Below, one piece after another: positions 46,799-55,800 of a stretch of DNA of 64,000 nucleotides. The notes beneath the pieces were generated by a model. That model made no database searches. It saw only the letters and a program-made list of their open reading frames with translations, and had not been told where the DNA came from. Position numbers and translations under genes: made by a program. The stretch comes from Bacteroidota bacterium. GTDB lineage: Bacteria; Bacteroidota; Bacteroidia; Palsa-965. The stretch covers positions 5,001-69,000 of the forward strand of contig JADBYT010000026.1 in assembly GCA_020402865.1 (NCBI GenBank), written 5' to 3'. Numbering within the stretch: position 1 is the stretch's first letter; each line of letters begins with the position of its first letter.

Positions 46799-48169
46799 TC
46801 AGCCGCGCCAGAACAACCATTTTGCCAGTTCACGCCAGCTTGCCTTTTTGCCATACATGAGGATCCCCACACGGTAAATCCGCGCAGCAATCATGGTCAT
46901 AAACAGGAACGAGGCAAGCAGAATCAACATCGAAAGCAGCAGTTCGGAAACACTCACACCGTTGTATGGCAAACGAATAAGCATCGATACCGGTGAGGTG
47001 AAAGGAATCATCGAAAGCCATTGCATAGCCTGCCCGTTCGGATTGTTCATTGCCATGCCCGACGAGGCCATGGCAATGACAAGGGGAATGGTGAGCGGCA
47101 GTGAAAACTGCTGCGTATCGGTTTCCGTATCGCTTGCAGCGCCCACTGCAGCAAACATTGCTGCATACATGAGGTAACCGAAAATAAAGTAAAACACAAA
47201 CGCCATCAGTATCAGTCCCCATTGGATTGAACGAATAGTATCTATCGTTCCTTCAAGCGTTTCGTTTACTGAAATAGGTAAGGCGTCACTGTTCTGCATG
47301 GTTGGAGCAATGGCCGTGGGATTTAGCTGGGCCTGTGTTACATCCATACGTTTGTCGTTTACTTTGTTGATGATGGGCATGATGATAAGGAACGAAAGAA
47401 GCGCCCACACCAGAAACTGGGTAAGTCCCGCCATTGCCGTGGCAATAATCTTTCCGGTCATCAACTGGAATGGTTTCACAGACGAAACAATGATTTCTAC
47501 AATACGTGTGTTTTTCTCTTCGAGTACACTGCGCATCACCTGCACGCCAAAGAAAAGCACGTAGAAATAGATAATAATGCCAAAGCCAATGCCGGTTATC
47601 GCTTTAATGTCGCTTTTGCTGACATCGCCCTTTACGTTGCTGTACACCATAATCTGCCGTTTCATCTCCTCAATTTTATCGTAAGACAGTGTACTGTCGG
47701 ATTTAAAGATGAACTGGCGGTATGATTCGCTGAACAGTTTGGAGATATGATTAATGGTTTGCTGCCCGGGCTCGTTTTTAGAAAACAGCGTCACATTGTA
47801 AGATGCTGCGGTTCCTGTTGAATCACATGCGCCCATGAAACTGGCCGGAATCACAAGCAGTGAGGTTTGTTGCGAGTCGTTAAACAGCTTTTTTACTTCG
47901 TCCAACGGTTTTTCTGCAAAGCGTGTGTCGAAATGCAGATTAAACGTATCGCGGAACATTTTTTCGTAATTGAAAAGCTGTCCGCATCCTGCAGCTACCT
48001 GATCTACTACCACAATGCTTCGCGGATCGCTGGGCAGTGTGCTGAGGTAAGAAGGGAGAATGACCGTTGCGGCAAACAACAAGGGTGCCACAATACTCAT
48101 AATGATGAACGTTCTGTTCTTAACCCGGTTCAGGTATTCACGAACAATGATAATGCCGATTTTTCCCAT
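46799..48169 (-). CDS. ABC-2-type transporter permease (NatB-like)
   Basis: 456 residues. One N-terminal membrane helix (FIIMSIVAPLLFAATVILPS), a large external domain of about 150 residues, then five or more membrane segments (GFGIIIYFYVLFFGVQVMRSVLEEK, AGLTQFLVWALLSFLIIMPII, LILMAFVFYFIFGYLMYAAM). The RSVLEEKNTRIVEIIVSSVKP segment is typical of ABC-2 exporters of the NatAB group. It follows its ATPase gene by 17 bases. Substrate unknown. Confidence 0.85.
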   Translation of the reverse strand: MGKIGIIIVREYLNRVKNRTFIIMSIVAPLLFAATVILPSYLSTLPSDPRSIVVVDQVAAGCGQLFNYEKMFRDTFNLHFDTRFAEKPLDEVKKLFNDSQQTSLLVIPASFMGACDSTGTAASYNVTLFSKNEPGQQTINHISKLFSESYRQFIFKSDSTLSYDKIEEMKRQIMVYSNVKGDVSKSDIKAITGIGFGIIIYFYVLFFGVQVMRSVLEEKNTRIVEIIVSSVKPFQLMTGKIIATAMAGLTQFLVWALLSFLIIMPIINKVNDKRMDVTQAQLNPTAIAPTMQNSDALPISVNETLEGTIDTIRSIQWGLILMAFVFYFIFGYLMYAAMFAAVGAASDTETDTQQFSLPLTIPLVIAMASSGMAMNNPNGQAMQWLSMIPFTSPVSMLIRLPYNGVSVSELLLSMLILLASFLFMTMIAARIYRVGILMYGKKASWRELAKWLFWRG

Positions 48170-48186
48170 AACTAGTCGGGGTAAGA

Positions 48187-49152
48187 TTATTCCGTGTAGT
48201 TGCTTTTTGTGCCAGCCACATTGGTATCGAGGCCGTTTGTTTCGTTCACTTTTCTGATGAACACATCGTTCATGGTAGGCAGTACTTCCTGGAAGCCTGT
48301 AATTTCGGCTGTACTCATCACGGCCTGCAGAAGCTGGTTGGGCGTGGTATTGCCCAGCAGTTTAATGCGCACCTGTTTGTGTTCTTCGTCTTCGTGCTGA
48401 GATATGAGTTCGGCACCTGTCCACATGGCATTGGTAAAGCCCATGAGGTTACCTTTAAACGATATATCCCACATATTCATGGCAAACGAACGGCGGATTT
48501 CTTTTACCCGGCCTTCGAGAATGTTTTTCGATTTGTTGATGAGTGCAATATGGTCGCATAGTTCTTCCACTGAGCCCATGTTGTGGGTGGACAGAATAAT
48601 GGTTGCACCGCGTTCGCGCAGGCGCAGCAGCTCGTCGCGTATAAGTTGGGCGTTGATAGGATCAAAACCGCTGAAAGGCTCGTCGAGAATGAGCAGTCGG
48701 GGTTCGTGCAGCACGGTTACAATGAACTGAACTTTCTGCTGCATGCCTTTAGAAAGTTCCTCGACTTTCTTTTTCCACCAGCCTTCAATGCCAAAGCGTT
48801 CGAACCACTCGCGCACACGTTTTTTTGCTTCTGCGGCGCTCATTCCTTTGAGGCGGGCAAGATATACGGCCTGTTCGCCCACGGGCATTTTACGGTAGAG
48901 TCCGCGCTCTTCGGGCAGGTATCCAATTTGCCGCACATGTTCGGGCGCCAGCAGCCTGTCTTCAAAAAGCACATGGCCGCTGTCGGGGCCGGTAATCTGG
49001 TTAATGATGCGGATGAGTGTAGTTTTGCCGGCTCCGTTGGGCCCCAGCAATCCGTAAACGCAGCCTTCGGGCACGGTAATGCTCACATCGTCGAGTGCCG
49101 TGTGGCTGGCATAGCGTTTAGTAATGTTCTTTGCAGTCAGCAAATTGCTCAT
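48187..49152 (-). CDS. ABC transporter ATP-binding protein (NatA-like)
   Basis: 321 residues. Walker A GLLGPNGAGKTTLIR, Q-loop GYLPEERGLYRKM, signature LSKGMQQKVQF, Walker B LLILDEPFSGFDP and switch His in STHNMGS. A C-terminal extension of about 90 residues is typical of the DUF4162-type NatA group. It powers the permease encoded next to it. ATG 49152 fits a TACCTTTG promoter directly upstream; an in-frame start at 49173 would lie inside or before that promoter. Confidence 0.93.
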   Translation of the reverse strand: MSNLLTAKNITKRYASHTALDDVSITVPEGCVYGLLGPNGAGKTTLIRIINQITGPDSGHVLFEDRLLAPEHVRQIGYLPEERGLYRKMPVGEQAVYLARLKGMSAAEAKKRVREWFERFGIEGWWKKKVEELSKGMQQKVQFIVTVLHEPRLLILDEPFSGFDPINAQLIRDELLRLRERGATIILSTHNMGSVEELCDHIALINKSKNILEGRVKEIRRSFAMNMWDISFKGNLMGFTNAMWTGAELISQHEDEEHKQVRIKLLGNTTPNQLLQAVMSTAEITGFQEVLPTMNDVFIRKVNETNGLDTNVAGTKSNYTE

Positions 49153-49158
49153 AGACTG

Positions 49159-49166
49159 CAAAGGTA
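49159..49166 (-). promoter_or_regulatory. Promoter -7 element TACCTTTG (minus strand)
   Basis: Exact TAnnTTTG match that ends 7 bases before the ATG at 49152; +1 would be the A of the start codon (leaderless). Confidence 0.6.
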
Positions 49167-49230
49167 AGCACACAAGCGCATACCGATTACATCATTTTAT
49201 ATTACGTTTCACAAATTCACATCTTCTCAA

Positions 49231-49273
49231 GTAAAAAAAGAACACCTTCGAAACTGGCGTTCCGAAGGTGTTC
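49231..49273 (-). terminator. Terminator after the PKD protein gene (minus strand)
   Basis: Perfect 11-bp stem GAACACCTTCG/CGAAGGTGTTC (49240-49250 and 49263-49273) with 12-base loop, followed on the minus strand by a T7 tract. Confidence 0.8.
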
Positions 49274-49375
49274 AGGATTAGTTTCCGGCATGTAGTGTGT
49301 GGATCCACCCCGGAAACCTGATGCAGGCAAACATCAGTTAAATATACGCCTTTATGCTATCCGGGTCAAGTGCGA

Positions 49376-51148
49376 CTAGTCTTTAATGAAAGATTTTTTC
49401 ATCACTTCGCCCGTGTGTGTGCGGATCACCACAAAGTAATTGCCGGGAGCCAGTCCGCTTACGTCGGCCTGCCATGAACGGCTGCTTTGCTGTGTGCCGG
49501 TAGCTACTTCCTGTCCGGTTGCATTCATGATGCGCACCTGAGCGGCATTGGCATTCGCCACCACAATGTTAATTTGCGAAGATGCCGGGCTCGGGAAAAT
49601 CTGAAGTGCATCAGGCTGAACCGAAGTGCCTCCGTCGCTGTTACCAATGCGCAGCGGCTGGATAATGTTACAGGTCTCTACTTTGAAGCATACTTTGTCT
49701 GAGCAGCGGTCAATTACATTGCCGGCGGCGTCATACACACATACAATCACTTCAATGCAGGCTTCCCAGCTTCCCTGCGGATATACGTGCGGCGGAATGG
49801 TTGTGCTGGAGAAACTTGGAGTACCGTCGCCATAGTCAATCTGATAACCGCAAACTGAACCGCCGGTAGCCACTGAGAAGTCAGTGAAGATGATTTCCGA
49901 CGGATTGTTGCGGTTGCACTCCCAGCGTACTTCGGGAATTACACCACACGGAGGCGGCGGGCAGGCTTCTACTTCGTAGCAGATACGGTCGCAGCAGGTT
50001 TCGCCATCAGAACCACGGCTTATGATGGTGAGACATACTTTGTAGCTGCCGGCAGCAGCATAGGTATGCAGCGGGTTTTGCTGGTTTGAGAAGGTACCAT
50101 CACCAAAATCCCAGAACCAGGATACTACCGGCGATACACCGTTGTTTACACCCTGAAACTGAATCGGGTTGCAGCCGTCCCATTTGAAATCAGGCTTTGC
50201 TTCGCAAGGATAGGTGCAGGTTTGTCCGCAGTTTGATTGCCAGTAGAGGCCTGTTACTGCGTAGTTGTAGCAATCAAACTGTACGTTATTGCCAAATGTG
50301 GCAGCAGCCTGACCGGCAGCTACCGTGGTGGGCACATCCACCCAATCCCACCAGTCTTCCTGTGCCGGAATGCCGGTAACACCGTTTATCTCAAGCTGTG
50401 AACCGAGACCCTGAAGGTCGCCGATGCCTACAAAAGCACGGGCATTGAAGCCGCCGGTTCCGCACACGGTGAAGCCATTCATGGTAGTCACCATGGGTAC
50501 ACCCAAGCGTACAATGGCACCGTCCCAGATTACCAGATCGCCGGTAAATGTAGCGGTGGGATCGCTGTAAATGATTACCAGTGTGGCGCCGTCAATGTCG
50601 TTCGGCGGGCCTACCGGGAACCCGCTCAGGGTGTAGTTGCCGTTGGCAGCTAAACCATTCGGCACAGAACCGGTAAGGTCTGCGCGATACGTGTGTGAGC
50701 CGTTGTAGCCCCAGCACTTATCCACATCGCTTCCTACCAGTACAGAAGGCGCAATGGCTAAACCGCCCGGACCGTTTTTGGTAATGTTAAATCCGGCTCC
50801 GTTGCCCGATGCATCAGACCAAACAAATGCACGCTCAATAATGGCTGTGGCCGGAATGCCGGCAATGGTAAATATGGCCGGTTGCGGAACACCTGCCGGG
50901 AAGAAACGCTGTCCCAGCCGTTGTTTGGCAAATACATAGTTCAGGCCGCATTTGCTGTCCTGATAGGCTACGCTGTGCGAGCCGTTGCCATTGAGCGGAA
51001 TCGGATTGCCGGGAGCCGCCTGTGTGCTGTTGCCCGGTTTTGCCGGATAGGGTTGTGTGTTGGCCTGCGTTGTAACTCCGTTTTGCGCGCCGAGCTGAAT
51101 GGCGCCAAACAGGAAGAGGCCTGCAAGCAGTTTGAATGTAATTTTCAT
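49376..51148 (-). CDS. Cysteine-rich secreted PKD-domain protein with T9SS sorting tail
   Basis: 590 residues. Signal peptide ends ...AIQLGAQ. The N-terminal 290 residues are an unrecognised beta-rich domain (TIAGIPATAIIERAFVWSD, YSDPTATFTGDLVIWDGA). Two PKD-type domains follow (SWFWDFGDGTFSNQQNPLHTY; YQIDYGDGTPSF...PPHVYPQG), with many cysteines in pairs (CGQTCTYPC, CCDRICYEVEACPPPPC, CSDKVCFKVETC). The last 80 residues (LQIFPSPASSQINI, VRIMNATGQEVA, LAPGNYFVVI, KKSFIKD) are a type A T9SS sorting domain. Expected on the cell surface or outside the cell. Role unknown; adhesion or matrix is plausible. Confidence 0.82.
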   Translation of the reverse strand: MKITFKLLAGLFLFGAIQLGAQNGVTTQANTQPYPAKPGNSTQAAPGNPIPLNGNGSHSVAYQDSKCGLNYVFAKQRLGQRFFPAGVPQPAIFTIAGIPATAIIERAFVWSDASGNGAGFNITKNGPGGLAIAPSVLVGSDVDKCWGYNGSHTYRADLTGSVPNGLAANGNYTLSGFPVGPPNDIDGATLVIIYSDPTATFTGDLVIWDGAIVRLGVPMVTTMNGFTVCGTGGFNARAFVGIGDLQGLGSQLEINGVTGIPAQEDWWDWVDVPTTVAAGQAAATFGNNVQFDCYNYAVTGLYWQSNCGQTCTYPCEAKPDFKWDGCNPIQFQGVNNGVSPVVSWFWDFGDGTFSNQQNPLHTYAAAGSYKVCLTIISRGSDGETCCDRICYEVEACPPPPCGVIPEVRWECNRNNPSEIIFTDFSVATGGSVCGYQIDYGDGTPSFSSTTIPPHVYPQGSWEACIEVIVCVYDAAGNVIDRCSDKVCFKVETCNIIQPLRIGNSDGGTSVQPDALQIFPSPASSQINIVVANANAAQVRIMNATGQEVATGTQQSSRSWQADVSGLAPGNYFVVIRTHTGEVMKKSFIKD

Positions 51149-51170
51149 GGGTTCTGTTTTTGGTGTTAGG

Positions 51171-51178
51171 CAAACCTA
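51171..51178 (-). promoter_or_regulatory. Promoter -7 element TAGGTTTG (minus strand)
   Basis: Exact TAnnTTTG match for the PKD protein gene; predicted leader to the ATG at 51148 is about 16 nt. Confidence 0.6.
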
Positions 51179-51524
51179 ATACATGAATTATCACTATGGT
51201 ATGTCTGAAGTAAATCGGTGAATAAATAATAAATATTCAATGTTTTCAAGTGATTACCTGATTGAAAACAGATGTTATGATAAATAGTATGTGTGTTTAT
51301 GAACAGATTTAGTTATTAATATTAATGGTATATACAGCGATTTATCGGGATTATTCATTTGTAAATAATTGCAAGATGGTAGGATGGTAGTTTGTAGAAT
51401 AATAATTATTTATCTGAATTGTGCTTTTGAAGTAAATTATATAGTGTGTTAATATTCGTGTAACGATAGGGTGATTTGGGGCTGCTGTTTGCCTGCGGAG
51501 TAATTACCGGGAGCAAAAAATGTG

Positions 51525-51532
51525 TATTTTCA
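51525..51532 (+). promoter_or_regulatory. Candidate -7 element TATTTTCA
   Basis: Two mismatches to TAnnTTTG; predicted leader to the ATG at 51554 is about 15 nt. Confidence 0.3.
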
Positions 51533-51553
51533 ACTAAACACCTCAATTCAGAA

Positions 51554-53275
51554 ATGGTTAAAACAGCATTTCGTATATGTGTGCTGCTTGCACTGGTTGT
51601 GATAACCGGTGCCGGGCGCTGCCGTGGCGGCAAAGGGAACAACGATTTACTGGTTCGCCTGTACTCCAGAGCATACGTAGAGCCACAGCCTTTGCGTCAG
51701 CCGGCCGAGCCGGTTTATGAACCGCTTCTGGGCAACTGGAACCTGATGAACGACAGGCCGTTGCGCATCAGCCGCTCAACGTCAAATACTTACGAAATGC
51801 GTTTCGTGAGTCCGTACCTCAGCGAGCGCGATGTGGTGTATGAAGCGCATATCACCACGCTGGGCGGTGTGCGCTACCTGAACATGAAGAGTTACATGGA
51901 TAACTACATGTTCTTTCGTGTGCCGGCCATTCAACATCCCGAAGCTGTGCTGTATATGCTCGCCGAAGCGGCAGCTGAATACAAAGGAGAAATGCCACTT
52001 ACCACTTTTCTGCAAAACAATGCACGGGGTATTGATACGGCTTCGTACTGGGAAAAATTAGTAATGCGGCGTATTACAGCCGGTGGCGCTGATTCGATGC
52101 AGCGTGAACTGCATCGCAGCGAAGTGAACTCAATACGCTACTATACGCTTTTTGCGGAGCGCTATCCGGCCGACGCCGGGCTTATGAAGCTGAAAAAAGA
52201 AGTGGCACGCAAAGAAATTGCCGAAGCCACTACCTTTAAAGACCTTGTGGCTGTGGCCGAATTTGATGCCGCCTTTGCCGATAGCGTGCGCACATTGGCA
52301 CGGCGGCGTTGCACAAGTGTGAATTGGTGCATCGACTATATCAGTTACTACAAAAATTCGCCCGATCAGGCCGCCATTGCCGATACGGCTTTTTTGCTTC
52401 AGAAAACAACCGAAGAGGGTTTGCGCCTGCTCGAATTTTTTCCGCAGCACCCCAAAGCAGCGCGGGCTGCATTTATAATTGCCGATGCCGAATTGGCTGC
52501 ACAACCGGAACCGGGAGAGGTTGATGATTTTGAGTTGCTGTATGCCCGCACACCGGCAGTATTAAGTGCAGGCAGGCGCATCGTGTTAACCGAATGGCTA
52601 ACACTCGACTCGACTTGTTTCTTTGCCAGTTCGCACCTGCTTACTTCTGCCGGAAAGCTGCAGCTCGACAAATTGCTTGCCTATATTTCTCCCGCATCTG
52701 GCTCACAGCCCGAAAGCAACGATTTGTTTGCCATACTCTACGCACCCGATCATATTGCAGGCCGTACGCAATATACTTCGCTGCATCTGGCGGCCAATCG
52801 CTGCAAGGCAGTAAACGATTATCTCGCCCCGAAACTTCCGGCCGGAATGAAAATTCATTTCATTCCCGGTATCCACGACAGCGGGGGCGAAAACGGAATT
52901 ACTCAAAATCAACGCGACTATGGTCGTTTCACCATTCGCAGTAAAACTGCCGAACCCTGGCGAGCCGGCTTCTTCAAATACACAATCAATAATTCCGGTG
53001 CGCAGGCTGTGCCAAACGGCGAAAGAGACTACCCTGCCGCCAAACTCATCCGCCTGCCCGAAATTGAACAACAGATTTTGCAGGAATTCACCGCCGAGGC
53101 CGCCCGCTACCGCAGCAAACAACCCTACCGGAAAGTGATCCCGCCCAACTACTGGAAACCGGAGTATGCCACCGAACAGCCCGGCTTTGCCGAGTTTCAG
53201 CAGCAGTTGAAGGCGGCAGCCAAAAAGGCGAAGGTGAAAAAGAAACGGGTAGTGTTGTTTTGTGTGGAGGAGTGA
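51554..53275 (+). CDS. Exported protein of unknown function
   Basis: 573 residues. An N-terminal hydrophobic signal (ICVLLALVVITGAG) is followed by RCRGG, which is not a clear lipobox. The middle is helical. Residues of about 370-450 (LLTSAGKLQLDKLLAYI, LHLAANRCKAVNDYLAPKL, DYGRFTIRS) recall the order of an OmpA-like peptidoglycan-binding domain but lack its full motif. The C-terminus is Lys-rich (KAAAKKAKVKKKRVV). No family recognised. ATG 51554 was chosen because it gives the signal peptide; a longer frame from 51476 does not. Confidence 0.55.
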   Translation: MVKTAFRICVLLALVVITGAGRCRGGKGNNDLLVRLYSRAYVEPQPLRQPAEPVYEPLLGNWNLMNDRPLRISRSTSNTYEMRFVSPYLSERDVVYEAHITTLGGVRYLNMKSYMDNYMFFRVPAIQHPEAVLYMLAEAAAEYKGEMPLTTFLQNNARGIDTASYWEKLVMRRITAGGADSMQRELHRSEVNSIRYYTLFAERYPADAGLMKLKKEVARKEIAEATTFKDLVAVAEFDAAFADSVRTLARRRCTSVNWCIDYISYYKNSPDQAAIADTAFLLQKTTEEGLRLLEFFPQHPKAARAAFIIADAELAAQPEPGEVDDFELLYARTPAVLSAGRRIVLTEWLTLDSTCFFASSHLLTSAGKLQLDKLLAYISPASGSQPESNDLFAILYAPDHIAGRTQYTSLHLAANRCKAVNDYLAPKLPAGMKIHFIPGIHDSGGENGITQNQRDYGRFTIRSKTAEPWRAGFFKYTINNSGAQAVPNGERDYPAAKLIRLPEIEQQILQEFTAEAARYRSKQPYRKVIPPNYWKPEYATEQPGFAEFQQQLKAAAKKAKVKKKRVVLFCVEE

Positions 53276-53316
53276 GCATACTCACTGCTTTGCTTTAACA
53301 AAAGCCGCTTCCTTCG

Positions 53317-53324
53317 TATCTTCG
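53317..53324 (+). promoter_or_regulatory. Candidate -7 element TATCTTCG
   Basis: One mismatch to TAnnTTTG, with a TTTG about 24 bases upstream. Predicted leader to the GTG at 53353 is about 22 nt. Confidence 0.45.
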
Positions 53325-53352
53325 CTTTTCAATCACGCACCAACTCAATCCT

Positions 53353-54699
53353 GTGCAGCTTCTTTTTCATCTCTGGCTCAAGCATACGCTTCACTTTCTG
53401 GTAGGCTTCTTTTACCGCTACTCGCGCCGCCTGCATGTTACCGGTCACGAAAACGTGCCGCACGGCGTGCCGTTGCTGCTGTGTTCCAATCACCCCAATG
53501 CGTTTATGGATGCCATAATTGTGGGCATGACCGTGAAACGCCGCTCGTGGTTTCTGGTGCGCAGCGATGTGTTCCGGAAAAAATGGATGGCCGCCGCGTT
53601 TGAGTTTATCGGGATGCTGCCCATTTACCGCCTGCAGGAAGGGGTGGAAAATCTGGCAAAGAACGACGAAACCTTTGCGCGCTGCACGGCCATGCTTGAG
53701 CGTAAAAAGGCCATCATTATTTTCTCCGAAGGCCTTTGTATTCAGGAGCGCCGCCTGCGCAAACTGAAAAAAGGTACCGCACGTATTGCTTTTACGGCCG
53801 AGGAAGCAAACAACTTTCAGCTGGGTCTGCAAATTGTGCCAGTGGGCATCAACTATTCTTCCACACCGTGGAAATTCCGCACCACCGTGCATGTGCGTTT
53901 TGGTAAACCGTTTGCCGCAGCCGATTATGCCGAGGCTTACCGCGAGTCGCCGGCAAAAGCGGTAAACCAATTTACGCGCGAACTCGAAACGCGCATGGCA
54001 AAGGAAATTGTAATCATCGAAAATTCTGCCGATGATGAACTTGTGGCCGGACTCGAAGAAATGTTTCTGCGCGAACGCACCCGCGAAGCCGGCGGCAATC
54101 CTTCAAACCAATGCGACACACATTTAACTACACTTAAAATTGCAGGCTTTGTGAATGAACTTTCGCGCACACAACCCGAAAAGGCCGAAGCACTGCGCAT
54201 TCAGGTGAAGGATTATTTACAACGGCTTAAAGACCTCGGCATCCGCGACTGGAACCTGCGTCCTTCGTCGATCGAAAAAATGGGTGGCGGCGATGTACTT
54301 GGCGATGCGGCTTTCTTTACACTCGGCTTTCCGGTGTGGGTGTTTGGTGTAATTACCAATTACATTCCCTACAAAGTCCCGTATCTCCTCACGCAAAAAA
54401 TTGTACGCAATATTGAGTGGCATGCTTCCATCAATGCCACAGTGGGCGCGTTTCTCTGGCTCATCTGCTGGGGGCTCGAAAGTCTGGCGGTAGCTTTGTT
54501 GTTTCGCAACTGGTGGCTGCTTGCTGCCTTTATGGTGGCCATGCCGCTGAGCGGTATGTTTGCGCAGTATTATTATGTGCGCATCCGCCGCTCGAACGGA
54601 AAATCGGCACTGCTTCGGGCTATGCGAAAGAACAAAGCCGAAGTGCAGGCGCTGGTTGATTTACGCAACGAAATTGACCTTGAAACGGCCTTTTCATAA
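53353..54699 (+). CDS. PlsC-type 1-acyl-glycerol-3-phosphate acyltransferase-like protein
   Basis: 448 residues from a GTG start. Acyltransferase motif I is SNHPNAFMD (His47, Asp53, one residue wider than the usual HX4D), then FLVRSDVFRKKW, MLPIYRLQEG and the motif III-type IIFSEGLCIQE. The C-terminal part has two or three membrane helices (TVGAFLWLICWGLESLAVALL, WLLAAFMVAMPLSGMF) that normal PlsC proteins lack. It probably acylates lysophospholipids at the inner membrane. It is followed by the gldN cluster 132 bases later. Confidence 0.82.
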   Translation: MQLLFHLWLKHTLHFLVGFFYRYSRRLHVTGHENVPHGVPLLLCSNHPNAFMDAIIVGMTVKRRSWFLVRSDVFRKKWMAAAFEFIGMLPIYRLQEGVENLAKNDETFARCTAMLERKKAIIIFSEGLCIQERRLRKLKKGTARIAFTAEEANNFQLGLQIVPVGINYSSTPWKFRTTVHVRFGKPFAAADYAEAYRESPAKAVNQFTRELETRMAKEIVIIENSADDELVAGLEEMFLRERTREAGGNPSNQCDTHLTTLKIAGFVNELSRTQPEKAEALRIQVKDYLQRLKDLGIRDWNLRPSSIEKMGGGDVLGDAAFFTLGFPVWVFGVITNYIPYKVPYLLTQKIVRNIEWHASINATVGAFLWLICWGLESLAVALLFRNWWLLAAFMVAMPLSGMFAQYYYVRIRRSNGKSALLRAMRKNKAEVQALVDLRNEIDLETAFS

Positions 54700-54831
54700 T
54701 GCTGTTTTGTATTGTAACTGGATGGAAACCAGTGTTTCGTAAATTATTTTACAAAGCAACGTCACTTTCACACTTTCCGGGCTTTATGGTTTCGAAACCG
54801 CAGAAAACTATTCTGCACAGCACAAGAAGCC

Positions 54832-55728
54832 ATGAACGCACAAGCCTTCGTTATTCCAGCCGGCCGCAGCATTGCTGCATTTTATCTGCTCGTTGTTTTT
54901 CTGCTTACCTCGCTTTCGCTGCATGCGCAGGTGCTTATGCCCGATAATTTTTATGTGCGCGAAAATGTGCAGAACAAGCGTGCCGTACCTTATGTACACG
55001 AACGCGAAGCCGATATTATGTGGTCGAAACGCGTGTGGCGCACGATTGATTTACGCGAGAAATTCAATCATCCGCTCTATTATCCCGAAACACAAATAAA
55101 CAACCGCCGCAGTTTGTTTGATGTGGTGAAACGCGCCATCATTGCCGGCGATCTTACCGCTTTCGATAATGCCGCACTCGACGATGAGTTTACCACGCCC
55201 ATGTCGCCCGCCACCACGCGCGAACTGTTTAACGCGGGCTACTGGACGGTGCAGGAAGATCCCAATGAGCCGGGTACGTATGACAGTGTGTGGGTAGCGC
55301 AACCGCTTGAATCGCGTATGATTAAAGCGTGGTGGGTGAAAGAAGACTGGTTCTGGGACCGTCAGCGCGGAGTGATGGATGTGCGCATTGTGGGCATTTG
55401 TCCGTTGCAGGAAAAACTTGCTCCGGCTGTGGAAGGAAGCAGCGAAAGCGGTGAAGTGATTGGCTACAAGGCACTGTTCTGGATTCATTTTGATCAGCTT
55501 CGTCCGATCCTTGCCAAAGAAGAATGCTACAACACCCGCAACGATGCCCAGCGTTTGAGCTACGACGATGTATTCCGCAAACGCATGTTCAGCAGCTACA
55601 TTCATAAAGAGTCGAATGTATTTGACCGGAGTGTGGGCAGCTATGCCACAGGACTGGAAGTACAGTTTGAATCAGAGCGTATCAAGAACGATATTTTCAT
55701 CAACGAGCACGATTACTGGCATCTTTAA
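54832..55728 (+). CDS. gldN: GldN/PorN-like T9SS and gliding component, copy 1
   Basis: 298 residues. Signal peptide ends ...SLSLHAQ. Conserved blocks shared by all three copies: ADIMWSKRVWRTIDLREKFN, HPLYYPET, SLFDVV, AWWVKEDWFWDRQRGVMDVR, ICPLQ, LFWIHFDQLRP, LSYDDVFRKRMFSSYIHKES. In studied T9SS, GldN/PorN forms a periplasmic ring with the lipoprotein GldK/PorK and contacts GldM. Here no gldK, gldL or gldM is present. F. johnsoniae has a similar adjacent pair, gldN and gldO. A terminator lies directly after this gene. Confidence 0.88.
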   Translation: MNAQAFVIPAGRSIAAFYLLVVFLLTSLSLHAQVLMPDNFYVRENVQNKRAVPYVHEREADIMWSKRVWRTIDLREKFNHPLYYPETQINNRRSLFDVVKRAIIAGDLTAFDNAALDDEFTTPMSPATTRELFNAGYWTVQEDPNEPGTYDSVWVAQPLESRMIKAWWVKEDWFWDRQRGVMDVRIVGICPLQEKLAPAVEGSSESGEVIGYKALFWIHFDQLRPILAKEECYNTRNDAQRLSYDDVFRKRMFSSYIHKESNVFDRSVGSYATGLEVQFESERIKNDIFINEHDYWHL

Positions 55729-55734
55729 TCCCGG

Positions 55735-55770
55735 CAGCCGGGGCGGTACATACTTCCCCGGCTGTTTTTT
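55735..55770 (+). terminator. Terminator between gldN copies 1 and 2
   Basis: Stem CAGCCGGGG (55735-55743) with CCCCGGCTG (55756-55764), 12-base loop, T6 tract. It begins 7 bases after the copy 1 stop. Confidence 0.85.
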
Positions 55771-55800
55771 CCGTTTTTCATTACTTAACCTTTCTCCCCG

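Larger units (their letters stand above)
51149..51553. other. 405-base AT-rich intergenic region between divergent genes
   Basis: It contains the minus-strand promoter of the PKD gene (51171-51178) and a plus-strand TATTTTCA element (51525-51532) about 22 bases before the ATG at 51554. In between are AT-rich stretches and a short direct repeat ATGGTAGGATGGTAG (about 51375-51389). No gene is seen. Confidence 0.5.

Noticed and set aside
51375-51389. Direct repeat ATGGTAGGATGGTAG
   Set aside because: Two 7-base copies in AT-rich intergenic DNA can occur by chance; no further copies.
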